A stretch of DNA of 64,000 nt from Neolewinella xylanilytica (GCF_002934605.1 NZ_PTJC01000005.1:1922001-1986000), one strand, 5' to 3'. Shown: positions 35,440 to 44,930, counted from the stretch's first letter. Notes: a model not told the origin generated them from the sequence alone. Made by a program: numbers and translations.

Positions 35440-36465
35440 TTACATGATCCAGTGGGCGCTGAATTTCCCTTTGCTGTACTCCAGCGCGGGGGCGGGAAGC
35501 TTGAAGGAATCGAGTATGCCAAGCACCAGGCGTACCCACCGCTTGCGGGTCGGGATACGGCTGAAGTAAATGTCGGGACTAAGGTAATACTGGCGGTAGC
35601 GGTCCTCTCGGTACGCAAACCGGTGACCATTGTCGCTCCAGGAGTTGTAATAGGCTCCGTAAACGTTCTCCGAACCGTAGCCGACCGCCAGGTTCAGCCA
35701 CCCGGGCAGCCCGCTATTGGGTAAAAATGAAGCCGGGTTGACCGACAGCCAGTAGGTCAGGGCGTTGTAGTCCTTGATGTAGCGCTCGAAGGGATAGTCG
35801 CCGAAACGGACTTGGCTGATGTAACCGAGGTTAGAGGTGTATTCGCCATTACCCGAAGGGATGGGGATATCCGGATGCGGCCGCAAGTCGTTACTCACTT
35901 TGATGAGTATCCGTTGCTCCTTCCAGGCGATGTCCTGGAGGGTGAAGACCAGGCTACCGGCAACGTTGGCGCCCATATCGCTCCAGCTGAAGCCCCACTC
36001 GTCGCTAAAGCCATCGAAGACCTCGATGGTCCCCTGGAGTAAATTCGCCACGCCGAGCGTGGTATACCGGGCCGCGGGTCGCTTCAGTCCGGCCCACCGC
36101 AGGCCGGCGAAAACGTGCCGGCTATACATGTAGGCGGAGTAGACGTGGCCACCCTTGTCCATCTGGTTCCACTCCGGCCAGTCGTTGAAAGTGTGGAAGC
36201 TGGCACCGGCGTAGTCCTTGTACCAGATGTCGTACAGCCCGTAGCTGAACGCACCGTAAACGATGGCACCCGTACCCGCCGCGGTGTAGAAACGGCCGGG
36301 GTGGAAGGTATCGGCGGGCGTCAGCCAGTTATCCTTCTTGGCGTAACCGGCCAGGGGGTCGCGGTCGGTATAGTCGAAGCGGGAGGGCGCGCTCGCCTGG
36401 GCCTCCAGGATGCCGGAGGCCGTCACGCATACATACAGCAGTAAATAGGGTAGCAGTCTCTTCAT
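35440..36465 (-). CDS. DUF2279 envelope protein
   Basis: The 341-residue protein begins with a signal peptide ending near GILEAQ. The conserved DUF2279 core is recognisable (WNQMDKGGHVYSAYMYSR, then VFDGFSDEWGFSWSDMGAN), with a DK/GH pair and small membrane-embedded segments. The C-terminal half is rich in aromatic residues, as in outer-membrane proteins (LNLAVGYGSENVYGAYY). Family members in Bacteroidota are predicted outer-membrane or periplasmic proteins of unknown function. It is the first gene of a leftward run with the NUC1 nuclease and HerA-like ATPase, and diverges from rpe. Confidence 0.85.
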   Translation of the reverse strand: MKRLLPYLLLYVCVTASGILEAQASAPSRFDYTDRDPLAGYAKKDNWLTPADTFHPGRFYTAAGTGAIVYGAFSYGLYDIWYKDYAGASFHTFNDWPEWNQMDKGGHVYSAYMYSRHVFAGLRWAGLKRPAARYTTLGVANLLQGTIEVFDGFSDEWGFSWSDMGANVAGSLVFTLQDIAWKEQRILIKVSNDLRPHPDIPIPSGNGEYTSNLGYISQVRFGDYPFERYIKDYNALTYWLSVNPASFLPNSGLPGWLNLAVGYGSENVYGAYYNSWSDNGHRFAYREDRYRQYYLSPDIYFSRIPTRKRWVRLVLGILDSFKLPAPALEYSKGKFSAHWIM

Positions 36466-36599
36466 TAGCGGTCGCGTGCCACCTTAACGCATACGCGGCT
36501 TAGTTTAGCGCGGATTGGATTTGGAGGGGTAAAGGTGCAAAATTTGGCAGGAGATTCGACCTTAAGCCCGGTCTGGTGGTTCGGTAACAAAGTTTCCGT

Positions 36600-37274
36600 A
36601 TGTCGCATTTTGTCGCTCCCTCCTTACTGGCCGCCGATTTTCTCCATTTGGATAAAGCCATCGATCTGGTGAATACCAGTGAGGCCGATTGGTTTCACCT
36701 GGACGTCATGGACGGCAGTTTCGTGCCGAATATTTCCTTCGGCCAGTTCATTATCGAACAGATTGCGGGGCGGGCGGAGAAGTACGTGGACGTGCACCTC
36801 ATGATCGACGACCCTTCCCGCTACATCGACAGCTTCGCCCGGGCGGGGGCTAGTGGCCTCACGGTTCACGCCGAAGCCTGCACCCACCTGCACCGGGTGA
36901 TCCAGCAAATGAAGGAAGCGGGTGTTAAAGCCGGGGTCGCGCTCAATCCGCATACCCCGGTCAGCGTACTGGAGAACGTGATCGAAGACCTTGACCTGGT
37001 GCTGATCATGACGGTCAACCCCGGATTTGGTGGCCAGCAGTTCATTTACCAAAGCATTCCGAAGGTGCGGCAGACCGCCGAATTGATCACTACCCACAAC
37101 AGCCGCGCCCTCATCGAGGTCGACGGCGGCATCGGCGAACAGAACGCGGCCAAGGTACTCGAAGCCGGCGCGCGGGTGCTGGTGGCGGGCAGTTCGGTCT
37201 TTAAATCCGACGATCCGGCGGAGGCCATCCGGCGGCTGAAGCACATCGATGCCAACCCGGTAGCCTACGTGTGA
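36600..37274 (+). CDS. rpe: Ribulose-phosphate 3-epimerase
   Basis: This pentose-phosphate-pathway enzyme interconverts ribulose 5-phosphate and xylulose 5-phosphate. The 224-residue TIM barrel has all signatures: PSLLAADFL, the metal-ligand stretches LDVMDGSFVPNISFG and DVHLMI, the MTVNPGFGGQQF loop and EVDGGIG with the catalytic aspartate. Length is normal. It is transcribed rightward from a region shared with the divergent DUF2279 gene and is followed by the cysCDN operon. Confidence 0.97.
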   Translation: MSHFVAPSLLAADFLHLDKAIDLVNTSEADWFHLDVMDGSFVPNISFGQFIIEQIAGRAEKYVDVHLMIDDPSRYIDSFARAGASGLTVHAEACTHLHRVIQQMKEAGVKAGVALNPHTPVSVLENVIEDLDLVLIMTVNPGFGGQQFIYQSIPKVRQTAELITTHNSRALIEVDGGIGEQNAAKVLEAGARVLVAGSSVFKSDDPAEAIRRLKHIDANPVAYV

Positions 37275-37310
37275 CCGCGAAATATGAAGATTACATCCTG
37301 GTTAAAGCTT

Positions 37311-37355
37311 GTCGCAAAGACGGCAAAAACTACTTCGTTGCTTTATCTTTGCGAC
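37311..37355 (+). promoter_or_regulatory. cysC: cysC promoter region with perfect inverted repeat over the -7 box
   Basis: TATCTTTG at 37344-37351 matches the TAnnTTTG -7 box, 16 bases before the cysC ATG. It overlaps the right arm of a perfect 10-base inverted repeat, GTCGCAAAGA (37311-37320) and TCTTTGCGAC (37346-37355), with 25 bases between arms. The geometry fits an operator for a dimeric regulator or a leader structure. Confidence 0.5.
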
Positions 37356-37367
37356 TGATTTCCACTT

Positions 37368-37952
37368 ATGGCTGACAACATTCACCCTATACACGATCGC
37401 CTGGTCCAACGACAGGAGCGGGAAGCGGCCAATGGCCACCGCGGCGGCGTGATCTGGCTCACTGGTTTATCGGGAAGCGGGAAGAGCACCATCGCCGCCG
37501 AAGTAGAGCGCAAACTCTTTGAGCGGGGCGTGTTCGCGCGGGTGCTCGATGGCGACAACGTCCGCGACGGGCTTAACGCCAATCTCGGCTTTAGCCTTGA
37601 GGACCGCAAAGAAAACACCCGCCGCGTTGCCGAGGTCGCCAAACTCTTCGCCGAAACCGGTGCCCTCGTACTCTGCTCCTTCGTGAGTCCCACCCGCGAA
37701 ATGCGGCAAATGGTCGCCGATATCGTGGGGCAGGACGACTTTATGGAGGTATTTATCAATACCCCGATCGAACTCTGCGAGCAGCGGGACGTAAAGGGTC
37801 TTTACGCCAAAGCAAGAGCCGGCGAGATCAAAAACTTTACCGGTATCGATAGCCCCTACGAGGCGCCCGATGCGCCCTTTCTGGACATTAAAACCGCGGA
37901 CCTGAGCATCGAGCAGGCCGCCGACCAACTCATTGAAGCATTATCACTATGA
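37368..37952 (+). CDS. cysC: Adenylylsulfate kinase (APS kinase)
   Basis: The 194-residue enzyme phosphorylates APS to PAPS. The P-loop is GLSGSGKST at residues 33-41. LDGDNVRDGLNANLGFS binds APS, and ENTRRVAEVAKLFAETG and FVSPTREMR follow, as does the lid segment RDVKGLYAKARAGEIKNFTG. It is a standalone kinase, consistent with the CysN here lacking a fused kinase domain. Its stop overlaps the cysD start by 4 bases, so the two are translationally coupled. No PAPS reductase is in the window, so use in sulfate assimilation versus sulfation is open. Confidence 0.97.
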   Translation: MADNIHPIHDRLVQRQEREAANGHRGGVIWLTGLSGSGKSTIAAEVERKLFERGVFARVLDGDNVRDGLNANLGFSLEDRKENTRRVAEVAKLFAETGALVLCSFVSPTREMRQMVADIVGQDDFMEVFINTPIELCEQRDVKGLYAKARAGEIKNFTGIDSPYEAPDAPFLDIKTADLSIEQAADQLIEALSL

Positions 37953-38857
37953 CCGCCAATTACCGATTGAACCACTTGCGCGAACTCGAATCCGAAAGCA
38001 TTTTTGTGCTGCGGGAAGTAGCCGCCCAGTTCGAAAATCCCGTCCTCCTCTTCAGTGGGGGCAAGGACTCCATCCTGATGGTTCACCTGGCCGTTAAGGC
38101 CTTCCACCCCGCCAAGATCCCCTTCACGCTACTCCACGTCGACACCGGCCACAATTTCCAGGAAACCATCGACTACCGCGACCAACTGGTGGAGCGCATC
38201 GGTGCCAATCTCGTGGTGGGCTCCGTGCAGGAAGCCATCGACAAGGGCATGGTGCGGGAAGAAACCGGCTTCAACGCCACCCGCAACTACCTGCAAACCG
38301 CCGTCCTGCTGGACTCCCTCGAAAAAGGGAAGTACGATGCCGCTCTCGGTGGGGGACGCCGCGACGAGGAGAAAGCCCGCGCCAAAGAGCGCTTTTTCAG
38401 CCACCGCGACGAATTCGGCCAGTGGGACCCCAAGAACCAGCGCCCCGAACTGTGGAACCTGTTCAACGGCCGCAAGCTCTACGGCGAGCACTTCCGCGTA
38501 TTCCCGATCTCCAACTGGACGGAACTCGACGTATGGCAATACCTCGCCGTCGAACAGGTAGAGCTGCCTAGCCTTTACTTCGCCCACGAGCGGGAGGTTT
38601 TCAAGCGCGACGGTATGCTACTCGCCGATTCCGAGGTACTGCCCCGCCGCCCCGAAGAGCAACTGGAGAAGAAGATGGTCCGTTGTCGCACCATCGGCGA
38701 CATCACCTGCACCGGTGTATGGGAATCCCAGGCCTCGACCCTCGAGGACATCATCGCCGAAGTCAGCATCGCCCGCCAGACCGAACGGGGTGGACGCGCC
38801 GACGACAAGCGTTCCGAAACCGCCATGGAAGACCGCAAGAAGCAGGGGTATTTTTAG
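37949..38857 (+). CDS. cysD: Sulfate adenylyltransferase small subunit
   Basis: The 302-residue protein makes APS from sulfate and ATP together with CysN. The PP-loop SGGKDS lies at residues 36-41. The conserved LGGGRRDEEKARAKERFFS, WDPKNQRPELWNLFNG and FPISNWTELDVWQY segments are present, along with the C-terminal RCRTIGDITCTG. It overlaps cysC by 4 bases and precedes cysN by 111 bp. Confidence 0.98.
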   Translation: MTANYRLNHLRELESESIFVLREVAAQFENPVLLFSGGKDSILMVHLAVKAFHPAKIPFTLLHVDTGHNFQETIDYRDQLVERIGANLVVGSVQEAIDKGMVREETGFNATRNYLQTAVLLDSLEKGKYDAALGGGRRDEEKARAKERFFSHRDEFGQWDPKNQRPELWNLFNGRKLYGEHFRVFPISNWTELDVWQYLAVEQVELPSLYFAHEREVFKRDGMLLADSEVLPRRPEEQLEKKMVRCRTIGDITCTGVWESQASTLEDIIAEVSIARQTERGGRADDKRSETAMEDRKKQGYF

Positions 38858-38968
38858 TACGGTATCCTCATGGTACGGTAGCCCTTCGCCAGCACCCTGC
38901 CAGCTTACGACCGCTGCCCCTCCACCCCGGATGACGGCTCATTCTACATTATAAAATTTATATTCTTA

Positions 38969-40231
38969 ATGCTCAATACACTAGAACACACCGAGCTGCT
39001 TCGCTTCACCACCGCCGGATCCGTTGACGACGGTAAATCCACGCTGATCGGCCGCCTGCTGTACGATTCCAAATCCATCTTCGAGGATCAGTACGAGGCC
39101 ATCTCTCAGACCAGCACGAAGCGGGGCGAAGTCGGCGTGAATCTCGCATTGCTTACCGACGGTCTGAAGGCCGAGCGGGAGCAGGGCATCACCATCGACG
39201 TAGCTTACCGCTACTTCGCCACCCCCAAGCGTAAGTTCATCATCGCCGATACCCCGGGTCACACCCAGTATACCCGGAACATGGTTACCGGCGCCTCGAC
39301 GGCCAACGTCGCCCTGATCCTGGTCGATGCCCGCCACGGCGTGGTCGAGCAGACTCGCCGCCACTCTTTCATCGCCTCCCTGCTCCAGATTCCCCACCTG
39401 ATCGTCTGCATCAATAAGATGGACCTGGTAGACTTCAAGGAGGAGACCTTCAATCAGATCAAGGAAGACTTCAGCGCCTTCAGCCACCGCCTCGACGTTA
39501 AGGACGTGGAGTTCATCCCCATGTCGGCCCTCCTAGGCGACAACGTTGTAGACAAGTCCACCCACATGGACTGGTACGGCGGCTCCACCCTGCTGTATGC
39601 CCTCGAAAACGTGCATATCGGTAGCGACAATAACTTCATCGACTGCCGCTTCCCGGTTCAAACGGTTATCCGTCCCTACAGCGACGAATACCACGACTAC
39701 CGCGGCTACGCGGGCCGCATCGCCGGCGGCGTCTGGAAGAAAGGCGACGAAGTCGTCGTGCTACCGAGTGGCTTTACCTCCAAAATCGCCAAGATCGACA
39801 CCTACGACGGCGAGATCGAGGAGGCGTTTCCGCCCATGTCCGTTACCATGCTGCTCGAAGACGATATCGACATCAGCCGGGGCGATATGATCGTACGGGA
39901 AAACAACCAACCCGAGGTTACCCAGGACGTAGAAGCGATGCTTTGCTGGTTCAACGAGAAGCCGCTCCAGCCCCGGGGTAAATACGCGATTATGCATACC
40001 ACCCAGGAGGCCCGCTGCATCATTAAGGAAGTTCGCTACCGCCTGGACATCAATACCCTGCACCGCGACGAGGACAACAGGGAGGTAAAGATGAACGACA
40101 TCTGCCGGGTGCAGCTGCGTACCACCGCACCCCTGCTCACCGACCCCTACCGTAAAAACCGGATCACCGGATCACTGATTCTCATCGACGAGCAAACCAA
40201 CGAAACGGTCGCGGCGGGGATGATCATCTAA
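38969..40231 (+). CDS. cysN: Sulfate adenylyltransferase large subunit (GTPase)
   Basis: The 420-residue translation-factor-like GTPase couples GTP hydrolysis to APS formation by CysD. G1 is GSVDDGKST, the G3 region is ADTPGHTQYTRNM and G4 is NKMD. The EF-Tu-like beta-barrel domains 2 and 3 follow. The protein ends after domain 3, so it has no fused APS kinase, matching the separate cysC upstream. The cysC-cysD-cysN order is a normal sulfate-activation operon. The next gene starts only 7 bp after the stop. Confidence 0.97.
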   Translation: MLNTLEHTELLRFTTAGSVDDGKSTLIGRLLYDSKSIFEDQYEAISQTSTKRGEVGVNLALLTDGLKAEREQGITIDVAYRYFATPKRKFIIADTPGHTQYTRNMVTGASTANVALILVDARHGVVEQTRRHSFIASLLQIPHLIVCINKMDLVDFKEETFNQIKEDFSAFSHRLDVKDVEFIPMSALLGDNVVDKSTHMDWYGGSTLLYALENVHIGSDNNFIDCRFPVQTVIRPYSDEYHDYRGYAGRIAGGVWKKGDEVVVLPSGFTSKIAKIDTYDGEIEEAFPPMSVTMLLEDDIDISRGDMIVRENNQPEVTQDVEAMLCWFNEKPLQPRGKYAIMHTTQEARCIIKEVRYRLDINTLHRDEDNREVKMNDICRVQLRTTAPLLTDPYRKNRITGSLILIDEQTNETVAAGMII

Positions 40232-40238
40232 CTCGCCC

Positions 40239-41057
40239 ATGCGCCTCCTGTGTTGTTGTCTTGCCATCGGATGCTTGCTCTTGCCTGCCTGCTACGAAGA
40301 GAGCGTAGGTTGCCTCGACCCCGACGCGAATAACTATGCGCTCGGAGCCGACGAAGCTTGCCCGGATTGCTGCACGTACCCGGAGCTTTCCATCCGCGTC
40401 TCGACCGTTTGGAACGATACCGCCGTCGTGGCCGGAAGCACTTACCGGGATGCTACCGGTGCAACCTTTCAACTGATCGATTTTCGGTACTACCTCGCCG
40501 ACCTGCGGCTGGTATCCTCCGCTACCGAACTGCCGGAACCATTTCGTCCGGTGGAGTTAGTGGAAAATAATGCCGGTACCCTACGGGAAGTTACGCTGAA
40601 CGGGAACTACCTCCTGGCCGGGACCGCCAGGAGGACTACGATCGTCGGTGCCGTTCGACTCGGCGAGCTTCCCCTGTCCGGTCTGTCCGGTGCCTACGGC
40701 CTACCGGACCGCTACCGCAATGTCGTGCCGGCCGAAGCGCCGAGTGGTGACCCGCTGCGCACCCAACCCCGGTTGTTGAATTACCGCGACGGCAGGGGAT
40801 ACGTGCAGTCGCGCCTGGAATTCACCCGTACACCGGGAGGGGATACGCTCTCCGTCAATTCCTACGGCAGTATTCCGTTCGCGCTAGCTTTTGCCGAAGA
40901 CATACCTCCCGTGCGCGGCGCCGATATCCTGCTCGATCTGGAGGCCGACCTCCGGCAACTGATCGGCGAACTGGACCTTGGGGCCGATTCCGCTATCATC
41001 GCCGAGGGATTGTCCCAACCGGTCGATTTTCTCCGACCCACGGCTATTACGTATTAA
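40239..41057 (+). CDS. MbnP-like lipoprotein
   Basis: The 272-residue protein has a lipoprotein signal with lipobox LLPAC (Cys18). A short Cys-rich module follows (GCLDPDANNYALGADEAC, then a CCTY motif), a pattern seen at the start of several Bacteroidota surface proteins. The body resembles the MbnP family, with the IDFRYYLADLRLV segment. MbnP proteins are linked to metal, mainly copper, handling in methanotrophs, but Bacteroidota members are uncharacterised. The gene begins 7 bp after cysN, so it is read with the sulfate-activation genes. The reason for that link is not known. Confidence 0.7.
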   Translation: MRLLCCCLAIGCLLLPACYEESVGCLDPDANNYALGADEACPDCCTYPELSIRVSTVWNDTAVVAGSTYRDATGATFQLIDFRYYLADLRLVSSATELPEPFRPVELVENNAGTLREVTLNGNYLLAGTARRTTIVGAVRLGELPLSGLSGAYGLPDRYRNVVPAEAPSGDPLRTQPRLLNYRDGRGYVQSRLEFTRTPGGDTLSVNSYGSIPFALAFAEDIPPVRGADILLDLEADLRQLIGELDLGADSAIIAEGLSQPVDFLRPTAITY

Positions 41058-41130
41058 CTTTATCGCGCCGGAGCGCGGGAGCAACCAACATTCGTAGTAC
41101 CCATACTTATTCCCACCTAAAACCCACGCC

Positions 41131-41397
41131 ATGATGATTTCCGCGGAATTGTCCCTTTATCCGCTTACCTCCGATTACGAAGCGCCCATCATCGACTTTA
41201 TCAAGCGGCTGCGGTCGCAGCCGGGGCTTCGCCTTGCAACCAACGGACTAAGCACCCAAGTGACCGGTGCGTACGACGACGTAATGGCCGCCCTTACGGA
41301 AGCCATGCGGCCAACGATGGACGGGAGTACTTCCTGTTCCTTCGTCATCAAGATTCTGAACGTGGGGATCGAGCCCGGAGAGGAGGTCACGATTTAG
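41131..41397 (+). CDS. YkoF/MTH1187-type thiamine-binding domain protein
   Basis: This small protein of 88 residues has the ferredoxin-like fold pattern of the YkoF/DUF77 group: ISAELSLYPL, a helix with FIKRLRSQPGL, the conserved TNGLSTQVTGAYDDVM stretch and a closing FVIKILN strand. Related domains bind thiamine or hydroxymethylpyrimidine and act in uptake or salvage. No transport gene is beside it, and the riboswitch-controlled receptor is 34 kb away. Two consecutive ATGs (41131 and 41134) are possible starts. Its stop overlaps the convergent ABC permease gene by 4 bases. Confidence 0.75.
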   Translation: MMISAELSLYPLTSDYEAPIIDFIKRLRSQPGLRLATNGLSTQVTGAYDDVMAALTEAMRPTMDGSTSCSFVIKILNVGIEPGEEVTI

Positions 41398-42716
41398 TAT
41401 TTGGCGGTTATCCACTTACCCATATCATTCAGGCTCGACTTTTTACCGTAGTTCAGGATCCCGATCCGGTAGATGCGGGAGGCCATCCAAACCATCAGGG
41501 CCGCGAAGAGGAAAACGAACAGCAAACTCAGCAGCACCTGCCAGATCGGCGGGTCGAAGGCCAGGCGGGCCGGCATAACGATCGGCGCGAACAGGGGAAA
41601 GATCGACGACCAGACCGCCAGGCTGGAATTAGGGTTCTGGATGGCGGCCATCATGATGTAAAACGCCAGGATGACGGGAATGGTAATGGGTATCGTCAGG
41701 GTCTGGCTTTCTCCCATATCGTCGCCCATGGCGCTGCCGACTGCGGCGAAGAGGGCGGCGTACATAAAATATCCCCCCAGGAAATAGAGGATGAAGCAGG
41801 GGATGATGATCCACCAGTTCAAGTCGCTCAGGCCAGCGATCGCGCGGTCGATCATGCTCTGCATCTCTTCCGGATTCATATCGGGCGAATTGGGCATCTG
41901 GGAGGGTTCGCTATCCAGGCCGAAGAAGAGCCCCACCAGGAATAGCAGGCCCGGGATCATGATCATCCAGGCAACCACCTGGGTGAGGCCCAGCGCGCCC
42001 ACCCCGATGATCTTGCCCAGCAGCAGGGTAAAGGGGCGTACGGAACTGATCACCACCTCCACGATGCGGTTGGTTTTTTCTTCCATCACCGAACGCATGA
42101 CCATCATTCCGTAGACGAAAACGGAGATGTACATCAGAAAGCCCATCACGGTGCCAATACCCGCGCCCAGGGCGGAGGCCATGCTGCGATCGTCGCTTTC
42201 TCCCTCCTCGGACTGGGTCAGGCTGCGGACACTCAGGGATACGTCGGTATCGAGGCTAGCCAGTGTGGTCGCATCGATCTCCAGAGCTTCGATCTTGTAC
42301 TCCCGCAGCGCATCCTCGATCCGATTGCGGATCCGGCTCTGGGCGTCCATGCTGAGCGTTTCATCGCTGAAGAGCTGCACCCTAAAGTTGCGGCTGCGCG
42401 GATTGGTGACCCGGGGGATCACGAGGATGCCGGCGAAATCGCGGTCTTCACCCGTTTCTTCCCGGAGACTATCCAGCGGCTGATCGACGAAGCGGAAATA
42501 CAGCCCGTTCTCGTCCGGAAGGGCCCCGTCGAAGAGGTTCCCGTCGTCGATGACCGCGATGCGCTGGACGTCGTCGTTACCATAACTGAATACGGCGTTC
42601 GCGATGACCACGAAAAGCGCGAAGCCTACCGGTGTAAGCAGGGTAGCGAGAATGAAGGAGCGGCGACGAACGCGGGTGATGTACTCGCGGCGGGTAACTA
42701 GCCAGAGGTTATTCAT
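41394..42716 (-). CDS. ABC-2 type transporter permease
   Basis: The 440-residue membrane protein has the NatB/ABC-2 layout. The N-terminal MNNLWLVTRREYITRVRRR leader precedes the first helix. A large extracytoplasmic domain (about 45-180) follows, then a C-terminal block of five or more helices including VVISSVRPFTLLLGKIIGV. I chose the ATG at 42716 because it starts the family N-terminus; the longer frame begins in the ATPase gene. It follows the ATPase by 10 bp, forming an exporter pair. The substrate is unknown; NatAB homologues export sodium or drugs. Confidence 0.9.
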   Translation of the reverse strand: MNNLWLVTRREYITRVRRRSFILATLLTPVGFALFVVIANAVFSYGNDDVQRIAVIDDGNLFDGALPDENGLYFRFVDQPLDSLREETGEDRDFAGILVIPRVTNPRSRNFRVQLFSDETLSMDAQSRIRNRIEDALREYKIEALEIDATTLASLDTDVSLSVRSLTQSEEGESDDRSMASALGAGIGTVMGFLMYISVFVYGMMVMRSVMEEKTNRIVEVVISSVRPFTLLLGKIIGVGALGLTQVVAWMIMIPGLLFLVGLFFGLDSEPSQMPNSPDMNPEEMQSMIDRAIAGLSDLNWWIIIPCFILYFLGGYFMYAALFAAVGSAMGDDMGESQTLTIPITIPVILAFYIMMAAIQNPNSSLAVWSSIFPLFAPIVMPARLAFDPPIWQVLLSLLFVFLFAALMVWMASRIYRIGILNYGKKSSLNDMGKWITAKY

Positions 42717-42726
42717 TCGGAGGGTG

Positions 42727-43671
42727 TTAGGGGGTGGTCGAAGGTTGCTCGGCGGCGGCAACTCGGCTGACGCGCTTGATGAAAATTTCGTTGAGGCTCG
42801 GCAGGATCTCCTGGAAGCCCTGGATCTCCACGCCTATGTTTAGTAAATCTCGGAGCAGGTCGTTGCTGGTGAGGTGAGCGTCCAGTTGGATGTCTACGCC
42901 GGAAACGGTGGGATTCAGCAATGTGTACCGCTCGGCCAGTGCCGGGGGCAGTTCGCCGCTAAAGTTCAGGCGGTACCGGTGTTCCATGAACTGCCGACGG
43001 ATTTCCCGCACCTTTCCCTGCAGGATGTTGCGGCCGCGGTCGATCAGTACGATATACTCACAGAGTTCTTCCACCTGCTCCATGCGGTGGGTACTGAAGA
43101 TGACGGCCGTTCCGTTGGCGTGCATGCGGAGGATCTCGGCCCGCATCCGGTTGGCGTTGACGGGATCGAGGCCGCTGAAGGGTTCGTCCAGGATGAGGAG
43201 CTTCGGCTCGTGGAGTACCGTGGCAATAAACTGTACCTGCTGCTGCATCCCCTTACTCAGCTCTTCCACTTTTTTCTGCCATTGCCCCTCCAGTTCGAAC
43301 TTGGCCAGCCACTCCCGGGCGCGGGATTCGGCGGCCTTGGCGGTCATTCCCTTCAGCTGCGCCAGATACAGTAATTGCTCCCCGACGTACATCTGCTTGT
43401 ACAGGCCCCGCTCTTCCGGCAGATAGCCGATCTGGGTAGGATGGTAACCGTTGAGGGCCTGCCCCTGGAAAAATATCGCTCCGCTATCGGGGGCCGTGAT
43501 GGTAGTGATCATCCGGATCAAACTGGTCTTCCCGGCACCGTTCGGGCCCAACAGCCCGAGAATCGCGTCGGGAGGCATCGTGAAGGTGACGTCGTCCACG
43601 GCTACCTTTTCTCCGTAGGTCTTGGTTACGTTTCGGACCTCTATAACCGGGGCGGTAGTGGTTTCATTCAT
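42727..43671 (-). CDS. ABC transporter ATP-binding protein
   Basis: The 314-residue ATPase has Walker A GPNGAGKTS, a signature motif LSKGMQQQ, Walker B LLILDEPFSGLD and the switch histidine in IFSTHRMEQ. A C-terminal extension of about 90 residues (DUF4162-like) is typical for NatA-type exporters. The ATG at 43671 is preferred over the in-frame start at 43707, because the conserved N-terminus begins near it. It forms a two-gene operon with the permease 10 bp downstream. Confidence 0.94.
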   Translation of the reverse strand: MNETTTAPVIEVRNVTKTYGEKVAVDDVTFTMPPDAILGLLGPNGAGKTSLIRMITTITAPDSGAIFFQGQALNGYHPTQIGYLPEERGLYKQMYVGEQLLYLAQLKGMTAKAAESRAREWLAKFELEGQWQKKVEELSKGMQQQVQFIATVLHEPKLLILDEPFSGLDPVNANRMRAEILRMHANGTAVIFSTHRMEQVEELCEYIVLIDRGRNILQGKVREIRRQFMEHRYRLNFSGELPPALAERYTLLNPTVSGVDIQLDAHLTSNDLLRDLLNIGVEIQGFQEILPSLNEIFIKRVSRVAAAEQPSTTP

Positions 43672-43809
43672 GGGTGAGTGCCTGTATTTCTTCCGCAAGA
43701 TGGCCAAATGTGGCGGGACTTATGGAACGATATATACGAATCAACGTCCGCAATAGACTAATCCATTCCGCGAAAACGTAGCTGTCGGTACCCAACGTAT
43801 CATTGCAGC

Positions 43810-44715
43810 ATGTTTGATCGTCCCCACTTTATCGTTAACCCGGCAGCCGCGGGGGGACGAGCCGCGGCCTGGTGGCGGGCCGCCGAGCCCGTTATTCGAA
43901 AGCGGGTACCGGAATGCAGCGCAACCGTGGCGGCTAAGCGGGAAGACATTTACCGTACGCTGCAACGCACCTTGGAGTCAGGCCCCCGCGACATTATCGG
44001 GGTGGGGGGTGACGGTACCCACCACGATGTGGTCAATGCCCTGATCAAACTGGGTGCCCTGAACGAATGTACCTACGCTCCGCTCCCGGTGGGATCCGGC
44101 AACGACTGGTGCCGAACCCTGGCCGTACCACGCCACCTGCTGCGGTGGTTCCAGACGATGGAAAAGGGATGGTTGATCGATCACCGGATCGGTCAGCTAT
44201 CCTTCCCCTCCGGGCCACCCCGCTATTTCATCAACGTAGCCGGTATGGCATACGATGCCGAGGTAGTACGCCGCGCGGAGCAACACCCCTTCAAGCACCG
44301 GTTGACGTACCCGCTGCTCACCGCCGCCCACCTTGCCGGTTTCACCCCGCCCCGACTGTCCCTTACGTACGACGGCGAGTGCGTAACCGACCGCTTCCAC
44401 ACCATCAATTTGGGTATCGGCCGGTACAACGGAGGCGGAATGCGGCTAGTGCCGCAGGCCAATCCCCTCCGGGATTCCCTGGCGCTGACCTATGCCCGGG
44501 CGCTGCCCCTGCACCGCATTGCCCTCAACGGTTGGCGGTTCTTTACCGATTCGATCGGCGCGGTCCGGGGCGTCACCACCACCCACGCCACTTCGGTGCG
44601 GGTCGACGGGCTAACCGGGGTGGAAGCTGACGGCGAATATTTGGGCACGGGCCCGGTGGTGGCTGAATTGCTGCCGGTAACCCTTCGGGTACGGTGCGGG
44701 CGAACTGCCTTCTAG
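43810..44715 (+). CDS. Diacylglycerol kinase family lipid kinase
   Basis: The 301-residue protein has the DAGK catalytic N-terminal domain: HFIVNPAAAGGRA, the GVGGDGTHHDVVNAL nucleotide-binding loop and the LPVGSGNDWCRTL motif. The C-terminal beta-sandwich includes a RYNGGGMRLVPQA segment and the VEADGEYLGTGP stretch. Members phosphorylate diacylglycerol, sphingosine-like or other lipids at the membrane. The exact lipid is not predictable. It diverges from the ABC exporter and stands alone. Confidence 0.93.
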   Translation: MFDRPHFIVNPAAAGGRAAAWWRAAEPVIRKRVPECSATVAAKREDIYRTLQRTLESGPRDIIGVGGDGTHHDVVNALIKLGALNECTYAPLPVGSGNDWCRTLAVPRHLLRWFQTMEKGWLIDHRIGQLSFPSGPPRYFINVAGMAYDAEVVRRAEQHPFKHRLTYPLLTAAHLAGFTPPRLSLTYDGECVTDRFHTINLGIGRYNGGGMRLVPQANPLRDSLALTYARALPLHRIALNGWRFFTDSIGAVRGVTTTHATSVRVDGLTGVEADGEYLGTGPVVAELLPVTLRVRCGRTAF

Positions 44716-44930
44716 TTTACTGGTCTGCGCTTTCCCTAGTTCGCCATCAGGTCGGTTCCAGCGATGGCAGAAAATAGTTAATCCGCACTAAGGTATCCGC
44801 TTTTGGGGTTTACATATCGGTGGACACACTCATGCAGCGCCGTTTTGTACGGCGGCGTGTAATCAGTTCCAGGTTTTAGACACTACTATATCTCGCATTT
44901 GCGGAGGTATGGCTTACACAAATTTTTCTT

